Source: Blautia sp. (GTDB taxonomy: Bacteria > Bacillota > Clostridia > Lachnospirales > Lachnospiraceae). From it: a stretch of DNA of 64,000 nucleotides. The translations under genes were made by a program, and so were the position numbers. The notes under the pieces were generated by a model. The model saw nothing but the letters and a program-made list of their open reading frames with translations, was not told where the DNA came from and ran no database searches. The DNA lies in the NCBI GenBank assembly GCA_023664455.1, contig JAMPFM010000001.1, forward strand, positions 1 through 64,000, in the 5' to 3' direction. This document shows, piece after piece, positions 44,684-53,795 of the stretch. How positions within the stretch are numbered: position 1 is the stretch's first letter; each line of letters opens with the position of its first letter.

Positions 44684-45733
44684 CTAGCGTTTCTTTTTGC
44701 GCGCAATAACGACACTCTGGATTACCAGGAACAGGCACAGCATTACAGCAACCGTGATTCCCGTCCACCATGCATCTTGAAGCCCTGCGGAAGATACGAT
44801 ATTCTTAATCGTATTCAAAGATACAACGCCGAAGAATGTGCCGATGATATTACCGACGCCGCCCGTTAACATCGTACCGCCGATGATAGAAGAGGCAATC
44901 GCATTCATTTCCGCCCCACTTCCGTTGGATACCGCTCCCGCGCCGACATGCAGGAAGAAAACAAATCCGCCGATTCCTGCCATCAATCCGCATAATAGGT
45001 GCGCTAAAAATTTCGTTCTCTTCACATTGATACCAAGCATCAACGCACTCTGATCATTGCCGCCGACTGCATAAAACCGGCGTCCCAATTTCGTCCATTT
45101 GAGTACGCAGAATAACAGGATGACAATCAACAGCGCCACAATCACACCGATTTCCACATAGGCATCCACATAATTCCCTGATTTCGTCGTATAGCCCAGA
45201 CCCGGTATGGTAACACGGGTATTTTTCAAAGCTACAAACGCCTCATTCGTTACGTTGAATGGATTCGTATTTACAATAGTCGTCATGCCACGTGCAAAGA
45301 ACATGCCGGCAAGTGTGACGATAAAGGGCTGGATATCCAGATAAGCAATTAAAAATCCCTGGAACGCGCCAAAGGCAAGACCAATCGCCAATGCAATCAA
45401 AAACGATACAAATACATTGCCGCCCTTATAATCCAGATAAACCGCGCAGCACATCGTAACCAGTCCGGTAATGCCGCCGACGGAAATATCGATGCTCCGC
45501 GTAATCATAACAAGACTCATCCCACAGGATAAAATAATCAGCGCCGCATTATCATTCAATATCTTAAATAACATCTGCGGTCTTCTGTAACCCTCGCCTA
45601 AAAATATTATCGCGCCAAGATACATGAGCAGGAAAATAACTATTGTAATTGTCAGAAGCAGATTGGTATCTGTCATATTTTTCAGTTTATCTTTGAAACC
45701 GCCGGATGTGGATGTTTTTTGATTCGATGACAT
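44684..45733 (-). CDS. Sugar ABC transporter permease (YjfF-like)
   Basis: 349 residues with about nine membrane segments. CUT2/RbsC-type permease with the conserved GMSLVMITRSIDISVGGITGL and GGNDQSALMLGINV motifs, and EMNAIASSIIGGTMLTGGVGN, which contacts the ATPase. It pairs with the second permease gene (1 base between them) and the double-ATPase, as in YtfQRT-YjfF. Because this system lies beside araA, araD and a ribulokinase, a pentose such as L-arabinose (or an arabinoside) is a more likely cargo than galactofuranose; this is inferred from context. Confidence 0.87.
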   Translation of the reverse strand: MSSNQKTSTSGGFKDKLKNMTDTNLLLTITIVIFLLMYLGAIIFLGEGYRRPQMLFKILNDNAALIILSCGMSLVMITRSIDISVGGITGLVTMCCAVYLDYKGGNVFVSFLIALAIGLAFGAFQGFLIAYLDIQPFIVTLAGMFFARGMTTIVNTNPFNVTNEAFVALKNTRVTIPGLGYTTKSGNYVDAYVEIGVIVALLIVILLFCVLKWTKLGRRFYAVGGNDQSALMLGINVKRTKFLAHLLCGLMAGIGGFVFFLHVGAGAVSNGSGAEMNAIASSIIGGTMLTGGVGNIIGTFFGVVSLNTIKNIVSSAGLQDAWWTGITVAVMLCLFLVIQSVVIARKKKR

Positions 45734-45734
45734 A

Positions 45735-46820
45735 CTAAGCTACCTCCTTCTTCTGAAATTTCTTCATCGTGGAAGAAAACCATGACCGTACTACCGGTGC
45801 GCTGACAACAACCAGTATAATGATAACAACCGCCTTATATGCCGGAAGCGCATCGGACGGCACGTTAAACTTAAACAACGTCGTTGTCAAAAGCTGGATG
45901 ACATAAGCGCCGATAATGGAAGCCGCCACGCTGAATTTACCGCCGCCCAGCGCATTGCCGCCCAGTGCAACCGCTAAAATGGCGTCCATCTCAATATCTT
46001 TCGCAATAACGGAATAATTGATGGTCGAAGTACGGCTGACTTTAATCAATCCGACAACCGCTACGCATACACCCAAAATGATAAAGGAAAGCATTTTGAT
46101 AAGCTGCGGATTTAAACCGTTTAGTCTGGATGAGTTTTCATTGATGCCGACCGCCTGCGTATACAATCTGAGATTTGTAAACTTCAACACAAGTCCAATA
46201 ATAATCATACATACTATCGCTATAATAAACGGCGTCGGAACAGGAATTCCCGGAATGGAACCGCCAAAATATCCGAATGACTTTTCATTGACGATGGGAA
46301 GTCTGTTCTGGTTCACCCATGCCGCAATCGAGCGTCCTGCCGTATATAAAATCAGCGTCGCTACCATAGGCTGAATCCTGAAATAAGCTACAAGCACACC
46401 GTTAAATGCGCCGAATAACATAGCAACAACACAGCTTACTAAAAATCCAACGATAACCGGAGCCTGCATGGTATCAGGATTACCGGTTCCGCACAGGATA
46501 CGTAAAAGCACACTGCCCGCGATTGCCACCGCTGCGCCGACGCTGATATCCTGTCCGCCGGTAGCCGCCGTAACAAGCGTCATGCCGATAGCTAAAATTG
46601 CAACCTCGGAGCCATTATCCAAAATCCTTATCAGATATCCTGCCAATACGGGATTCCCCAAATTATTATGTTCCAATGTAATCTTTAAGAAGGAAGGATC
46701 CATTATCAGGTTAAACACGATAAGGATTAACAGGGCAGCCAGAGGAATAAAAAGCTGCTGTTTCATAAGGTTGGAAAAAAAGTTTCCGCCGTTTGTTTTA
46801 CTTGTCTCTTTTGCCGCCAT
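45735..46820 (-). CDS. Sugar ABC transporter permease (YtfT-like)
   Basis: 361 residues with about nine membrane segments. Conserved motifs AIGMTLVTAATGGQDISVGAAVAIAG-like region, AVGINENSSRLNGLN and DAILAVALGGNALGGGKFSV identify a CUT2 permease. It lies 2 bases downstream of the ATPase gene and 1 base upstream of the YjfF-like gene, so the two permeases and the ATPase form one transcript. Good GGGAGGTGAG site. Confidence 0.87.
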   Translation of the reverse strand: MAAKETSKTNGGNFFSNLMKQQLFIPLAALLILIVFNLIMDPSFLKITLEHNNLGNPVLAGYLIRILDNGSEVAILAIGMTLVTAATGGQDISVGAAVAIAGSVLLRILCGTGNPDTMQAPVIVGFLVSCVVAMLFGAFNGVLVAYFRIQPMVATLILYTAGRSIAAWVNQNRLPIVNEKSFGYFGGSIPGIPVPTPFIIAIVCMIIIGLVLKFTNLRLYTQAVGINENSSRLNGLNPQLIKMLSFIILGVCVAVVGLIKVSRTSTINYSVIAKDIEMDAILAVALGGNALGGGKFSVAASIIGAYVIQLLTTTLFKFNVPSDALPAYKAVVIIILVVVSAPVVRSWFSSTMKKFQKKEVA

Positions 46821-46822
46821 GA

Positions 46823-48331
46823 TTATTTCTCACCTCCCGCAATCGTACTCATAACCTTGGTCTGGTTCAAATCCCCGCCTGTCAGTTCCCCTACCACTTT
46901 ACGGTCGCGCATAACGACTAAGCGGGAACAGGTGCGGAGCATTTCATCCAGTTCGGAAGAAATGAACGTAACGCTCATGCCTTCTGATGCAAGTTTCAGC
47001 ACCAATTTCTGGATATCTACTTTCGTTCCGACATCGATACCGCGCGTCGGTTCGTCCAGAATCAGATATTCCGGGTGGGTCAGCAGCCAGCGCGCTAAAA
47101 TCACTTTCTGCTGATTGCCGCCGGAAAGCGACTTAATCGGCGTATCCGCCGATGCGGTCTTGATACTTAATAGTTTAATATACTCGTCTGCAAATTGATT
47201 CGCTTCCGCTTTGGAAAACGGTTTGAAGAAGCCTTTCAATACCTGCTGTGCAAGGATCAGATTATCCCGTACAGAAAGGTCGCCTACAATGCCGTCTATC
47301 TTACGGTCTTCGGGAAGATAAGCAATGCCGTTTTTCATCGCGTCAAGCGGTTTGGAAATCTTAACGGTTTTACCATTTTTCTTAACTGTTCCTCCGGCCA
47401 CTCTATCCGCGCCGAAAATGGCACGGACGCATTCACTTCTGCCGGAACCAAGCAGTCCCGTGAAGCCATTTACCTCACCCTTATCTATATGGAAGTCAAA
47501 CGGTTTAATTCCCGCATCACTGACCAATCCTTCCGCTTCTAATACAGGCACTGCGCCCGCTTCGCGCTGATATACCTGCTGTTCATCCTGGATATCAGCC
47601 ATATCATCCAGCTCTTTACCAAGCATCTTGGATACGAGCTGTACACGCGGCAAATCTTTGATAGGATATTCACCCACTAATTTGCCGTCGCGCATGACGG
47701 TAATCCTGTCGCACACTTCATAAACCTGGTCTAAGAAATGCGTTACAAAGATAATGCCTACCCCTTTTGCCTTCAGGTTGCGCATCAGTTTAAATAACTT
47801 GGCAACTTCCTGCTCATCCAGAGACGAGGTCGGCTCATCCAGAATCAATACTTTACAATCCATATCCACTGCCCGCGCAATGGCAATCATCTGCTGTACC
47901 GCAATCGAGCAGCTCTCTAACTGCTGCGTCGCCTTCGCCGGTATATCCAGCGACTGTAATATTTTGTCGGCGTCAGCATTCATTTTTTTCCAGTTCTGAT
48001 AAATATTCGCCGTGCGCCCTATGTACATATTCTCCGCAACCGAAAGATTCGGACATAGCGTAATTTCCTGATACACGGTACTAATCCCGACTTTCTGCGC
48101 ATCCTGCGGCGAACGTATTGTCACCGCGTTTCCCTCAAGGGAAATGCCGCCTTCATCCTTCTCGTAAACTCCTGTCAACACTTTAATCAGCGTTGATTTT
48201 CCGGCGCCGTTTTCCCCCATCAGCGCATGGACTTCCCCATGACGCAATGTAAAATCCACACCCTGCAGGGCGCGTACACCCGGAAAGCTTTTCTGAATAT
48301 TCCTCATTTCCAATAAAACGCTATCACTCAC
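46823..48331 (-). CDS. Sugar ABC transporter ATPase with two ATP-binding domains (YtfR-like)
   Basis: About 502 residues with two fused ABC domains, as in RbsA/AraG/YtfR. First domain: Walker A GENGAGKSTLIKVLTG, signature SCSIAVQQMIAIARA, Walker B VLILDEPTSSLD. Second: degenerate Walker A GLLGSGRSE, signature LSGGNQQKVILARWL and LILDEPTRGIDVGTK. The start is placed at GTG 48331 because AGGAGGTG lies 9 bases upstream; the in-frame GTG at 48343 is part of that site. A hairpin at 48360-48394 separates it from the binding-protein gene. Confidence 0.9.
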   Translation of the reverse strand: MSDSVLLEMRNIQKSFPGVRALQGVDFTLRHGEVHALMGENGAGKSTLIKVLTGVYEKDEGGISLEGNAVTIRSPQDAQKVGISTVYQEITLCPNLSVAENMYIGRTANIYQNWKKMNADADKILQSLDIPAKATQQLESCSIAVQQMIAIARAVDMDCKVLILDEPTSSLDEQEVAKLFKLMRNLKAKGVGIIFVTHFLDQVYEVCDRITVMRDGKLVGEYPIKDLPRVQLVSKMLGKELDDMADIQDEQQVYQREAGAVPVLEAEGLVSDAGIKPFDFHIDKGEVNGFTGLLGSGRSECVRAIFGADRVAGGTVKKNGKTVKISKPLDAMKNGIAYLPEDRKIDGIVGDLSVRDNLILAQQVLKGFFKPFSKAEANQFADEYIKLLSIKTASADTPIKSLSGGNQQKVILARWLLTHPEYLILDEPTRGIDVGTKVDIQKLVLKLASEGMSVTFISSELDEMLRTCSRLVVMRDRKVVGELTGGDLNQTKVMSTIAGGEK

Positions 48332-48359
48332 CCCTAAGTTCACCTCCTATATAAAATAA

Positions 48360-48394
48360 GGCGCGGTGCAGAGCCTTATTTTCTGCGCCGCGCC
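48360..48394 (-). terminator. Hairpin between binding-protein and ATPase genes
   Basis: A 13-bp stem (one G-U pair) GGCGCGGTGCAGA / TCTGCGCCGCGCC, followed on the minus strand by TTATTTTAT. In ABC operons such a structure usually lets most transcripts end after the binding protein, giving more of it than of the membrane parts. Confidence 0.75.
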
Positions 48395-48408
48395 ATTATT
48401 TACCCGAC

Positions 48409-49503
48409 TTAAATACCGTAATTATTTACATCATCTTCGGTAATGGTTGTCGCATCGAAGCCTTTTTCATCCATGATGATTTTCTTCTCAGCAACGGTTC
48501 CGCCACTTTCCAGTGTCTTGATGATGTCATCGATATAAGAAGACTGGAACGGGTTACACTGTCCGTCGTAATTCCAGTTTCCATCAAGCAATTCCTGTAA
48601 TGCCCACTTGTTGGTATCAAATCCCATGATGATAACGTCTTTGCCAACGCCGTGGGAAATGTTTGCCGCATCCAGAGCTGCTACCGCGCCTTGTGCCATA
48701 TTGTCGTTCTCAGCATAAATTACATTGAAAGGTTTGCCGGAGTCGATAACGGACTGTACAATCTGCTGAGCTGTTTCAGCATTCCATGATGCTGTCTGCT
48801 GGGTAACAAGGTTCCACCCCTCGGAAGCAACCGCTTCATCCATTGCTTTGGAACGGCCTTTCTGTGCTGCCGTACCCATCTCGCCCTGAAGATGGATGAT
48901 GTTGTATTCGCTAAGGTTCTGTCCCTTTAACCATGCAACTGCATCAGCGCCTTCTTTTTCCATATCGGAAACGATAGAAGCTTCGTAGAGGCTCTCATCA
49001 GCGTCGATTACACGGTCAAACAAGATAACTTTAACGCCTACTGCCTGTGCGTCTGTCAATACGGAATCCCAACCCGCTGTATCTGCTGCGGAAAGAAGTA
49101 AGTAATCAACTTCATTCTGAATGAATGTCTGTGCAAATGCAATCTGCTCTTCATTCTTATTGCTGTATGAGAAAGATGCATCATATCCGTTTGCTTCCGT
49201 GAAAGTTGCTTTCAAGTCAGCGTCGTTTGCTGTACGGTAGCCGGACTCGTTCGGGTCATTGTTGATGATACCAACTTTAATCAGTTCGCCTGAACCTGCT
49301 CCATCGTCCGCTGCCGCATCATCCGTTGCTGCTGCGTCATCGGTTGCTGCCGCGTCGTCCGTCGCTGCTGCGTCATCGGTTGCTGCCGCATCATCGGTTG
49401 TTGTGCCGGAAGATGCCGGTGCGCTGTCGTCGCCACCGCAGCCTGTTAATAATGTTGCTGCCATTGCTGTGCCAAGCACAATACTTAATAATTTCTTTTT
49501 CAT
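48409..49503 (-). CDS. Sugar-binding lipoprotein of the ABC transporter (YtfQ-like)
   Basis: 364 residues. Lipoprotein signal with lipobox LLTGC (Cys22). A linker of five TDDAAA repeats (about 36-65) tethers the binding domain. The domain has the periplasmic-binding-protein (LacI-like) fold: VGIINNDPNESGYRTANDAD, NKNEEQIAFAQTFIQNEVDYLLLSAADTAGWDSVL, VILFDRVIDADESLY, and ENDNMAQGAVAALDAA. It matches YtfQ-type galactofuranose/pentose binders; ligand is inferred as a pentose from the neighbouring ara genes. First gene of the transporter operon, with promoter and probable operators upstream. Confidence 0.88.
   Translation of the reverse strand: MKKKLLSIVLGTAMAATLLTGCGGDDSAPASSGTTTDDAAATDDAAATDDAAATDDAAATDDAAADDGAGSGELIKVGIINNDPNESGYRTANDADLKATFTEANGYDASFSYSNKNEEQIAFAQTFIQNEVDYLLLSAADTAGWDSVLTDAQAVGVKVILFDRVIDADESLYEASIVSDMEKEGADAVAWLKGQNLSEYNIIHLQGEMGTAAQKGRSKAMDEAVASEGWNLVTQQTASWNAETAQQIVQSVIDSGKPFNVIYAENDNMAQGAVAALDAANISHGVGKDVIIMGFDTNKWALQELLDGNWNYDGQCNPFQSSYIDDIIKTLESGGTVAEKKIIMDEKGFDATTITEDDVNNYGI
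49309..49398 (-). repeat. 18-base tandem repeat (TDDAAA x5) in the binding lipoprotein
   Basis: Five 18-base units in frame, encoding TDDAAA each, with minor codon differences. A short in-frame variable-number repeat in the membrane-to-domain linker; copy changes would alter only tether length. Confidence 0.8.
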
Positions 49504-49526
49504 TTACTATATCCTCCTTTTTCCTG

Positions 49527-49551
49527 TGGAAACATTGTCTAGGTTGTTCCA
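49527..49551. promoter_or_regulatory. Candidate operator dyad in the transporter promoter
   Basis: TGGAA-N15-TTCCA centred at 49539, between the -10 box and the start codon of the binding-protein gene. Its position just past the transcription start would suit a repressor such as the adjacent AraR-like protein. Confidence 0.4.
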
Positions 49552-49559
49552 CTGATTCA

Positions 49560-49588
49560 ACTTTAACAGAAGCGAAGATATTTTTCAA
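49560..49588 (-). promoter_or_regulatory. Promoter of the sugar transporter operon
   Basis: Minus strand TTGAAA (49583-49588), 17-base spacer, TAAAGT (49560-49565), about 57 bases before the start codon. Confidence 0.6.
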
Positions 49589-49628
49589 CCCATTTTCGTC
49601 GCATTCCTCAATTTTTACATTTTTTATA

Positions 49629-49676
49629 ATACAAATTTTCCATTAGAAGGCAAAAAATAAATACAAATTTTCCATT
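49629..49676. promoter_or_regulatory. Paired 16-base direct repeats upstream of the transporter promoter
   Basis: ATACAAATTTTCCATT occurs at 49629-49644 and again at 49661-49676, spaced 32 bases (about three helical turns), centred some 65 bases upstream of the -35 box. This is the placement of an activator site and would suit the AraC-type response regulator encoded nearby. A further dyad TTTCC-TAAC-GGAAA (about 49862-49875) lies before the AraR-like gene. The 49504-49963 gap holds no gene. Confidence 0.5.
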
Positions 49677-49963
49677 TTTACAAAATTTTATGCTATTTAA
49701 ATATTTTATGTTTGATTTTTTTCGATATGACGGATTGGGGATAGAAAAGCAGATAATTTTTCTATCGTCATTTCTTCCTCAAAACCGGCAAAAGAAAATA
49801 ATTTTATGATTTTGTCTGATAAAAGAATAGAATTTTTACCAAAAAAAACAAAATGGTTTCTTTTCCTAACGGAAATATGATATTTTTATAAATAAGATAC
49901 AAAAATGCAAAAGACGCACTGCAATGCTTTCTTAAAATCTGCCGTGGAAAAAAAGGATTCTAA

Positions 49964-51064
49964 ATGAATACAAAATATGAACAATTACTGGAACAATTAA
50001 AGAAAGACTTAGACGTCAATCTAGCCCAGGGCGTTTACAAATTCCCAACCGAACAGGAATTATGCAGACGTTTCGGGGTCAGCCGCCAGACAGTCCGTCA
50101 AGCGCTCCGTCTGCTGGAGCAGGAAGGGCTGATTTATAAAAAGCAGGGCAGCGGCTCCTATGCCACGGGACTGCACCCGGATATGGCGCGCAATCATGTG
50201 GCGATTCTGCTTTCCACCGATACGGAATACATTTTTCCGGCGCTGCTTGGTGATCTGGAAACGCTTCTTGCTGAGGCTGGATACTCTGTATCTGTTTTCA
50301 TTACCCACAACCGCACGGACAGAGAACGTCTGATTTTACAAAAGCTCACGGAGATGCCCCTGCGCGGACTGATTGCCGAGCCTTCCCGTTCCGCCCTTCC
50401 CACGCCCAATTTCGATTTATATGAGAAACTTTCCGCTAATGGGACGGAAATTATTTTCTTCCACGGTTACTATTCCAATCTCCCGCCATCTCTCTATGTA
50501 AAAGACGACAACTTTGCCGGCGGCTTTGCACTGGGACAATTTCTGATGAAACAGGGGCATACACGGATTGCCGGTATTTTTCAGTTAGATACGATTCAGG
50601 GACAGGAGCGTCATCTTGGGTTTATCCGCTCCATGCTGGAAGCGGGTATTCCGGTGGATGAGGATATCATCGCATGGTTTACGACTACGCAGTTAGATTT
50701 CCTGGAGCAGAAACAGGATACCCGCTTTTTATCCGACTTCATAAACCGCAACTTAAACGCCTGCTCCGCCGTTATCTGCCATAATGACGAAATCGCTTAC
50801 TGGCTGATAAAAGAGCTTTCTTATAGGAATATCCATGTGCCGGAAGATATCAATATCGTAAGTTTTGACAACAGTTATCTGAGTGAATTATCGACGCCCG
50901 GTCTGACCTCGCTTTCCCATCAGCCGCATGAGATGGCGTCCGCTGCGGTTTCTCTGTTCCTCAGAAAAATACAGGGACGAAATGCCATATCCGCCCAGCT
51001 TCCCTGGAAGCTGATTGAACGGGGCAGCACTTCCCTGTTCCCTGCAAAGAGTCTGCTTCCTTAA
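49964..51064 (+). CDS. AraR-like transcriptional repressor (GntR DNA-binding, LacI-type sensor)
   Basis: 366 residues. The N-terminal 70 residues are a GntR winged helix (KFPTEQELCRRFGVSRQTVRQALRLLEQEGLIYKKQGSG). The rest is a LacI/GalR-type ligand domain (HVAILLSTDTEYIFPALLGD, SLYVKDDNFAGGFALGQFL, AVICHNDEIAYWLIKEL, NIVSFDNSYLSELSTPGLTS). This exact combination is that of AraR, the arabinose-responsive repressor of Bacilli and Clostridia. It is divergent from the transporter operon and convergent with the response-regulator gene (stops overlap by 4 bases). AAGGA site before ATG 49964. Confidence 0.88.
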   Translation: MNTKYEQLLEQLKKDLDVNLAQGVYKFPTEQELCRRFGVSRQTVRQALRLLEQEGLIYKKQGSGSYATGLHPDMARNHVAILLSTDTEYIFPALLGDLETLLAEAGYSVSVFITHNRTDRERLILQKLTEMPLRGLIAEPSRSALPTPNFDLYEKLSANGTEIIFFHGYYSNLPPSLYVKDDNFAGGFALGQFLMKQGHTRIAGIFQLDTIQGQERHLGFIRSMLEAGIPVDEDIIAWFTTTQLDFLEQKQDTRFLSDFINRNLNACSAVICHNDEIAYWLIKELSYRNIHVPEDINIVSFDNSYLSELSTPGLTSLSHQPHEMASAAVSLFLRKIQGRNAISAQLPWKLIERGSTSLFPAKSLLP

Positions 51065-52686
51065 CTGTCCTCTTCCTTTAAGCCCCGGTATTCCCTGGGC
51101 GAGCAGCCTTGCGTCTTCTTAAAAACAAAGCTGAAATAATGGGGGTTTTTATACCCCACCGCCAGAGCGATTTCATTGGCACGCATATCCGTTTCCTGTA
51201 AAAGTTTCTTCGCCTTTTCCATCCGCTTGCCGGTAACATATTCTACAAATGTCATCTGCATTTCCTGACTGAACATGGCGCTGAAATAATTGGGACTCAC
51301 TTCCATAATGGCCGCCGTCTCATGCAGGGACAGACTTTCCTGCATATAATTTTCTTCGATATATTCCAGCGCTTTTTTGAGCGCCTTTTTCCCTTGGTTC
51401 ACCGTTTCCCTGTCCCGGAACCTTATCGCTTTGGTGAGGATTTCTTCGAGATAACGCCGCATATTATCCAGACTGATTTCCATTTTCTGGATATTCTCTC
51501 CTTCGATACTTTGTAGAAATTCCGTCTGCGATACGCCCAGATTCTGCACAAACGTCAGCGCAGTAAAACGGACGTCCAGCAAGATATAATCCCAGAACAT
51601 TCTGGATTGCAACGCCTTCTCAATCCCGCCGAGGAAATTTCCGACGAAATCTTTTATCTCTTCCTGCTGCCCGTTGGCAAGAAATACCTTTAACAAGTCC
51701 GAATTGATTTTGGCTGTGTCAATCGTATCCAGCGCCCCTTCGCTCCCCGCCGCTTCTATTCTTTCTACCGCCTCATTCGACCAGATATGTCTGGCAGGTT
51801 CTAAGAAACGATAACTAAAAATATGATTTAACTTCTGATAGCAGTCCGCCAGCAGGCTGAAACGTTCTACCGGATTGCCCGCCGCTGCGTACCAGTCGAG
51901 ATCTTCTTCGTACCGGGCACAAATCTGTGCTATACCGTCAAGAGCTTTTTGCGTCCGTTCTGTAATCGTTGCCTCTTCCCCTTTTATCATGACGCCATAA
52001 GTATTGATATTCCAGCGGAATACTAAATAATAATTGGGAAAACGCAGCAGAAACCGCATTAGCTCCTCATAGCATTCCTGGCAGATTCTTCCAGCTTTGC
52101 GTTTATCGCTTTTTTCCTGTACATTAATCAACAGCAGATTATAGCAGGGCGCGTTAATATCCAGCGACTGCCGCTTGGCCTCCTCATAGATTTCCTGGAC
52201 AGATAGCTGGCCCGCAAATACTTTCTCAAAAAAATGCCGCAGGAAAAACTGCTCATACTCATGCATCTCGTCCCGATATTTATTCAGATAACTTTTCTGC
52301 TCCTGTTCGGACTCTATCTTTTCCCGCACCTCGGCGAGCGCTTTCTGCAGGTTCCGTCTGGTAATCGGTTTTAACAGATATTGCTCCACGCCTTCGCGGA
52401 TTGCCTGTCGCGCATATTCAAAATCATCGTATCCGCTGATGATAATAATTTTCATCTCTGGAAATTCCTGCCCCACGATATGACTCAACGCCAACCCATC
52501 CATAAAAGGCATCTTAATATCGGTAATCAAGACGTCCGGTTTCGTCTGCCGAATCAGTGGCAGCGCCATCTCGCCGTCGCCCGCTTCTCCTACGAACTGA
52601 TATCCGAACTGCTGCCACGGAATATTATCCCTGAGTCCTTCCCTGACCACGCTTTCATCCTCTACTAGAAAAACTTTTAACGCCAT
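51061..52686 (-). CDS. YesN-type response regulator with AraC helix-turn-helix
   Basis: About 541 residues from ATG 52686 (GGAG 7 bases upstream; the frame opens four codons earlier). Residues 1-120 form a receiver domain: LVEDESVVREGL acidic pair, phosphoacceptor Asp in LITDIKMPFMDG, Lys in YLLKPITRRNL. A long helical middle follows. The C-terminal 100 residues are an AraC-type double helix-turn-helix (LSLHETAAIMEVSPNYFSAM, ANEIALAVGYKNPHYFSFVF, PREYR). Partner of the histidine kinase at 53779-55275; likely activates the sugar transporter operon. Confidence 0.9.
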   Translation of the reverse strand: MALKVFLVEDESVVREGLRDNIPWQQFGYQFVGEAGDGEMALPLIRQTKPDVLITDIKMPFMDGLALSHIVGQEFPEMKIIIISGYDDFEYARQAIREGVEQYLLKPITRRNLQKALAEVREKIESEQEQKSYLNKYRDEMHEYEQFFLRHFFEKVFAGQLSVQEIYEEAKRQSLDINAPCYNLLLINVQEKSDKRKAGRICQECYEELMRFLLRFPNYYLVFRWNINTYGVMIKGEEATITERTQKALDGIAQICARYEEDLDWYAAAGNPVERFSLLADCYQKLNHIFSYRFLEPARHIWSNEAVERIEAAGSEGALDTIDTAKINSDLLKVFLANGQQEEIKDFVGNFLGGIEKALQSRMFWDYILLDVRFTALTFVQNLGVSQTEFLQSIEGENIQKMEISLDNMRRYLEEILTKAIRFRDRETVNQGKKALKKALEYIEENYMQESLSLHETAAIMEVSPNYFSAMFSQEMQMTFVEYVTGKRMEKAKKLLQETDMRANEIALAVGYKNPHYFSFVFKKTQGCSPREYRGLKEEDS

Positions 52687-52727
52687 ATGAATCTCCATGC
52701 CCTTTCCATAGCCTGCAACATTTCACA

Positions 52728-53795
52728 TTATTCCGTTACGGTAACACTGTATACGTTATTTTCACCAACGCCTATCCGCAGATACTCTCCTACATTGTCC
52801 TGCGTATAAATATCTTCTTCCACAATCGTCTCTTTTTCTACACTTTCCCCGGCTTCCAGCTTCTTGATAATTTCTGCGATATAGCTTCCCTGTCTGGGAT
52901 TGCATTCCACGTCCAGATTAATCTTGCCCTGGGCTACAAGTTCCAGCGCCTCCGGTACGGCGTCGAAAGAAATGACAATGATGTCACAATTTTCCCCTGT
53001 CGAAATACCGTGCTCTTCCATCGCCTGTAGCGCACCAAATGTCATATCATCATTCTGGGATACCACGACGTCAATATCCTCATATCTTTCCAGAAACTGC
53101 TCCATGACTTCTTTTCCCTTTGCTGTCGTAAAATCCGCCGATTCCTGCGCCAGAATATGCCATTTTAGGTGCCCGCCCGCCACCGCATTAAATCCTGCCG
53201 TGCGGCCGGTCTGCGCCGAAGAGCCTGGCGTTCCCCGTAAAACGACGATGTTAATCTCTTCTTCGCCGCGTCCACTCTCTTCCAGATATTCTTCCAGCCA
53301 GAGCCCCGCTTTTTCTCCTTCTAACCGCATGTCGGAGCCAACCCATGCCGTATAGAGGGAATCATCCGTAAGGGACGCCTTCCTATCCACCAGAATAACT
53401 GGAATCCCCGCATCTTTTGCTTCCTGCAATACGGTATCCCAGCCTTCTTCCGTCACCGGAGAAAAAAGAATATAATCCACTCTCTGGGAAATGAATCCCC
53501 GAATCGCCTTAATCTGATTTTCCTGCCTCTGTCTGGCATTGTGAAATTCTAAGAAAAATCCGTTTTCTTTCGTCAGCTCGCCCTGAATGGATTCTGAATT
53601 TGTGGTCCGCCAGACCGACTCGCTGCCCAGTTGGGAAAATCCAACGACAATCAAATCTTCCTCCTCATCCGGCATAGCATCCTGCGAAGTTTCCTTGGGC
53701 GTCACATCTTCAAAAAAGCCGCAGCCGGACAACAACCCGGTCAGCAGACAACCTATTAACAGATATCCTAAGATTTTTTTAGACTGCTTCTTCAT
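52728..53795 (-). CDS. Sugar-binding lipoprotein, probable sensor partner of the two-component system
   Basis: 355 residues. Lipobox LLSGC (Cys25) gives a membrane lipoprotein. The binding domain is LacI-type and related to the transporter binding protein at 48409: VGFSQLGSESVWRTTNSESI, NQIKAIRGFISQRVDYILFSP, IPVILVDRKASLTDDSLYTAW. It has no transporter beside it; it lies between the YesM kinase (17-base overlap) and the YesN regulator gene. In Clostridia, XylFII is such a stand-alone binding protein that presents xylose to the LytS kinase; the same role is inferred here. Confidence 0.85.
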   Translation of the reverse strand: MKKQSKKILGYLLIGCLLTGLLSGCGFFEDVTPKETSQDAMPDEEEDLIVVGFSQLGSESVWRTTNSESIQGELTKENGFFLEFHNARQRQENQIKAIRGFISQRVDYILFSPVTEEGWDTVLQEAKDAGIPVILVDRKASLTDDSLYTAWVGSDMRLEGEKAGLWLEEYLEESGRGEEEINIVVLRGTPGSSAQTGRTAGFNAVAGGHLKWHILAQESADFTTAKGKEVMEQFLERYEDIDVVVSQNDDMTFGALQAMEEHGISTGENCDIIVISFDAVPEALELVAQGKINLDVECNPRQGSYIAEIIKKLEAGESVEKETIVEEDIYTQDNVGEYLRIGVGENNVYSVTVTE

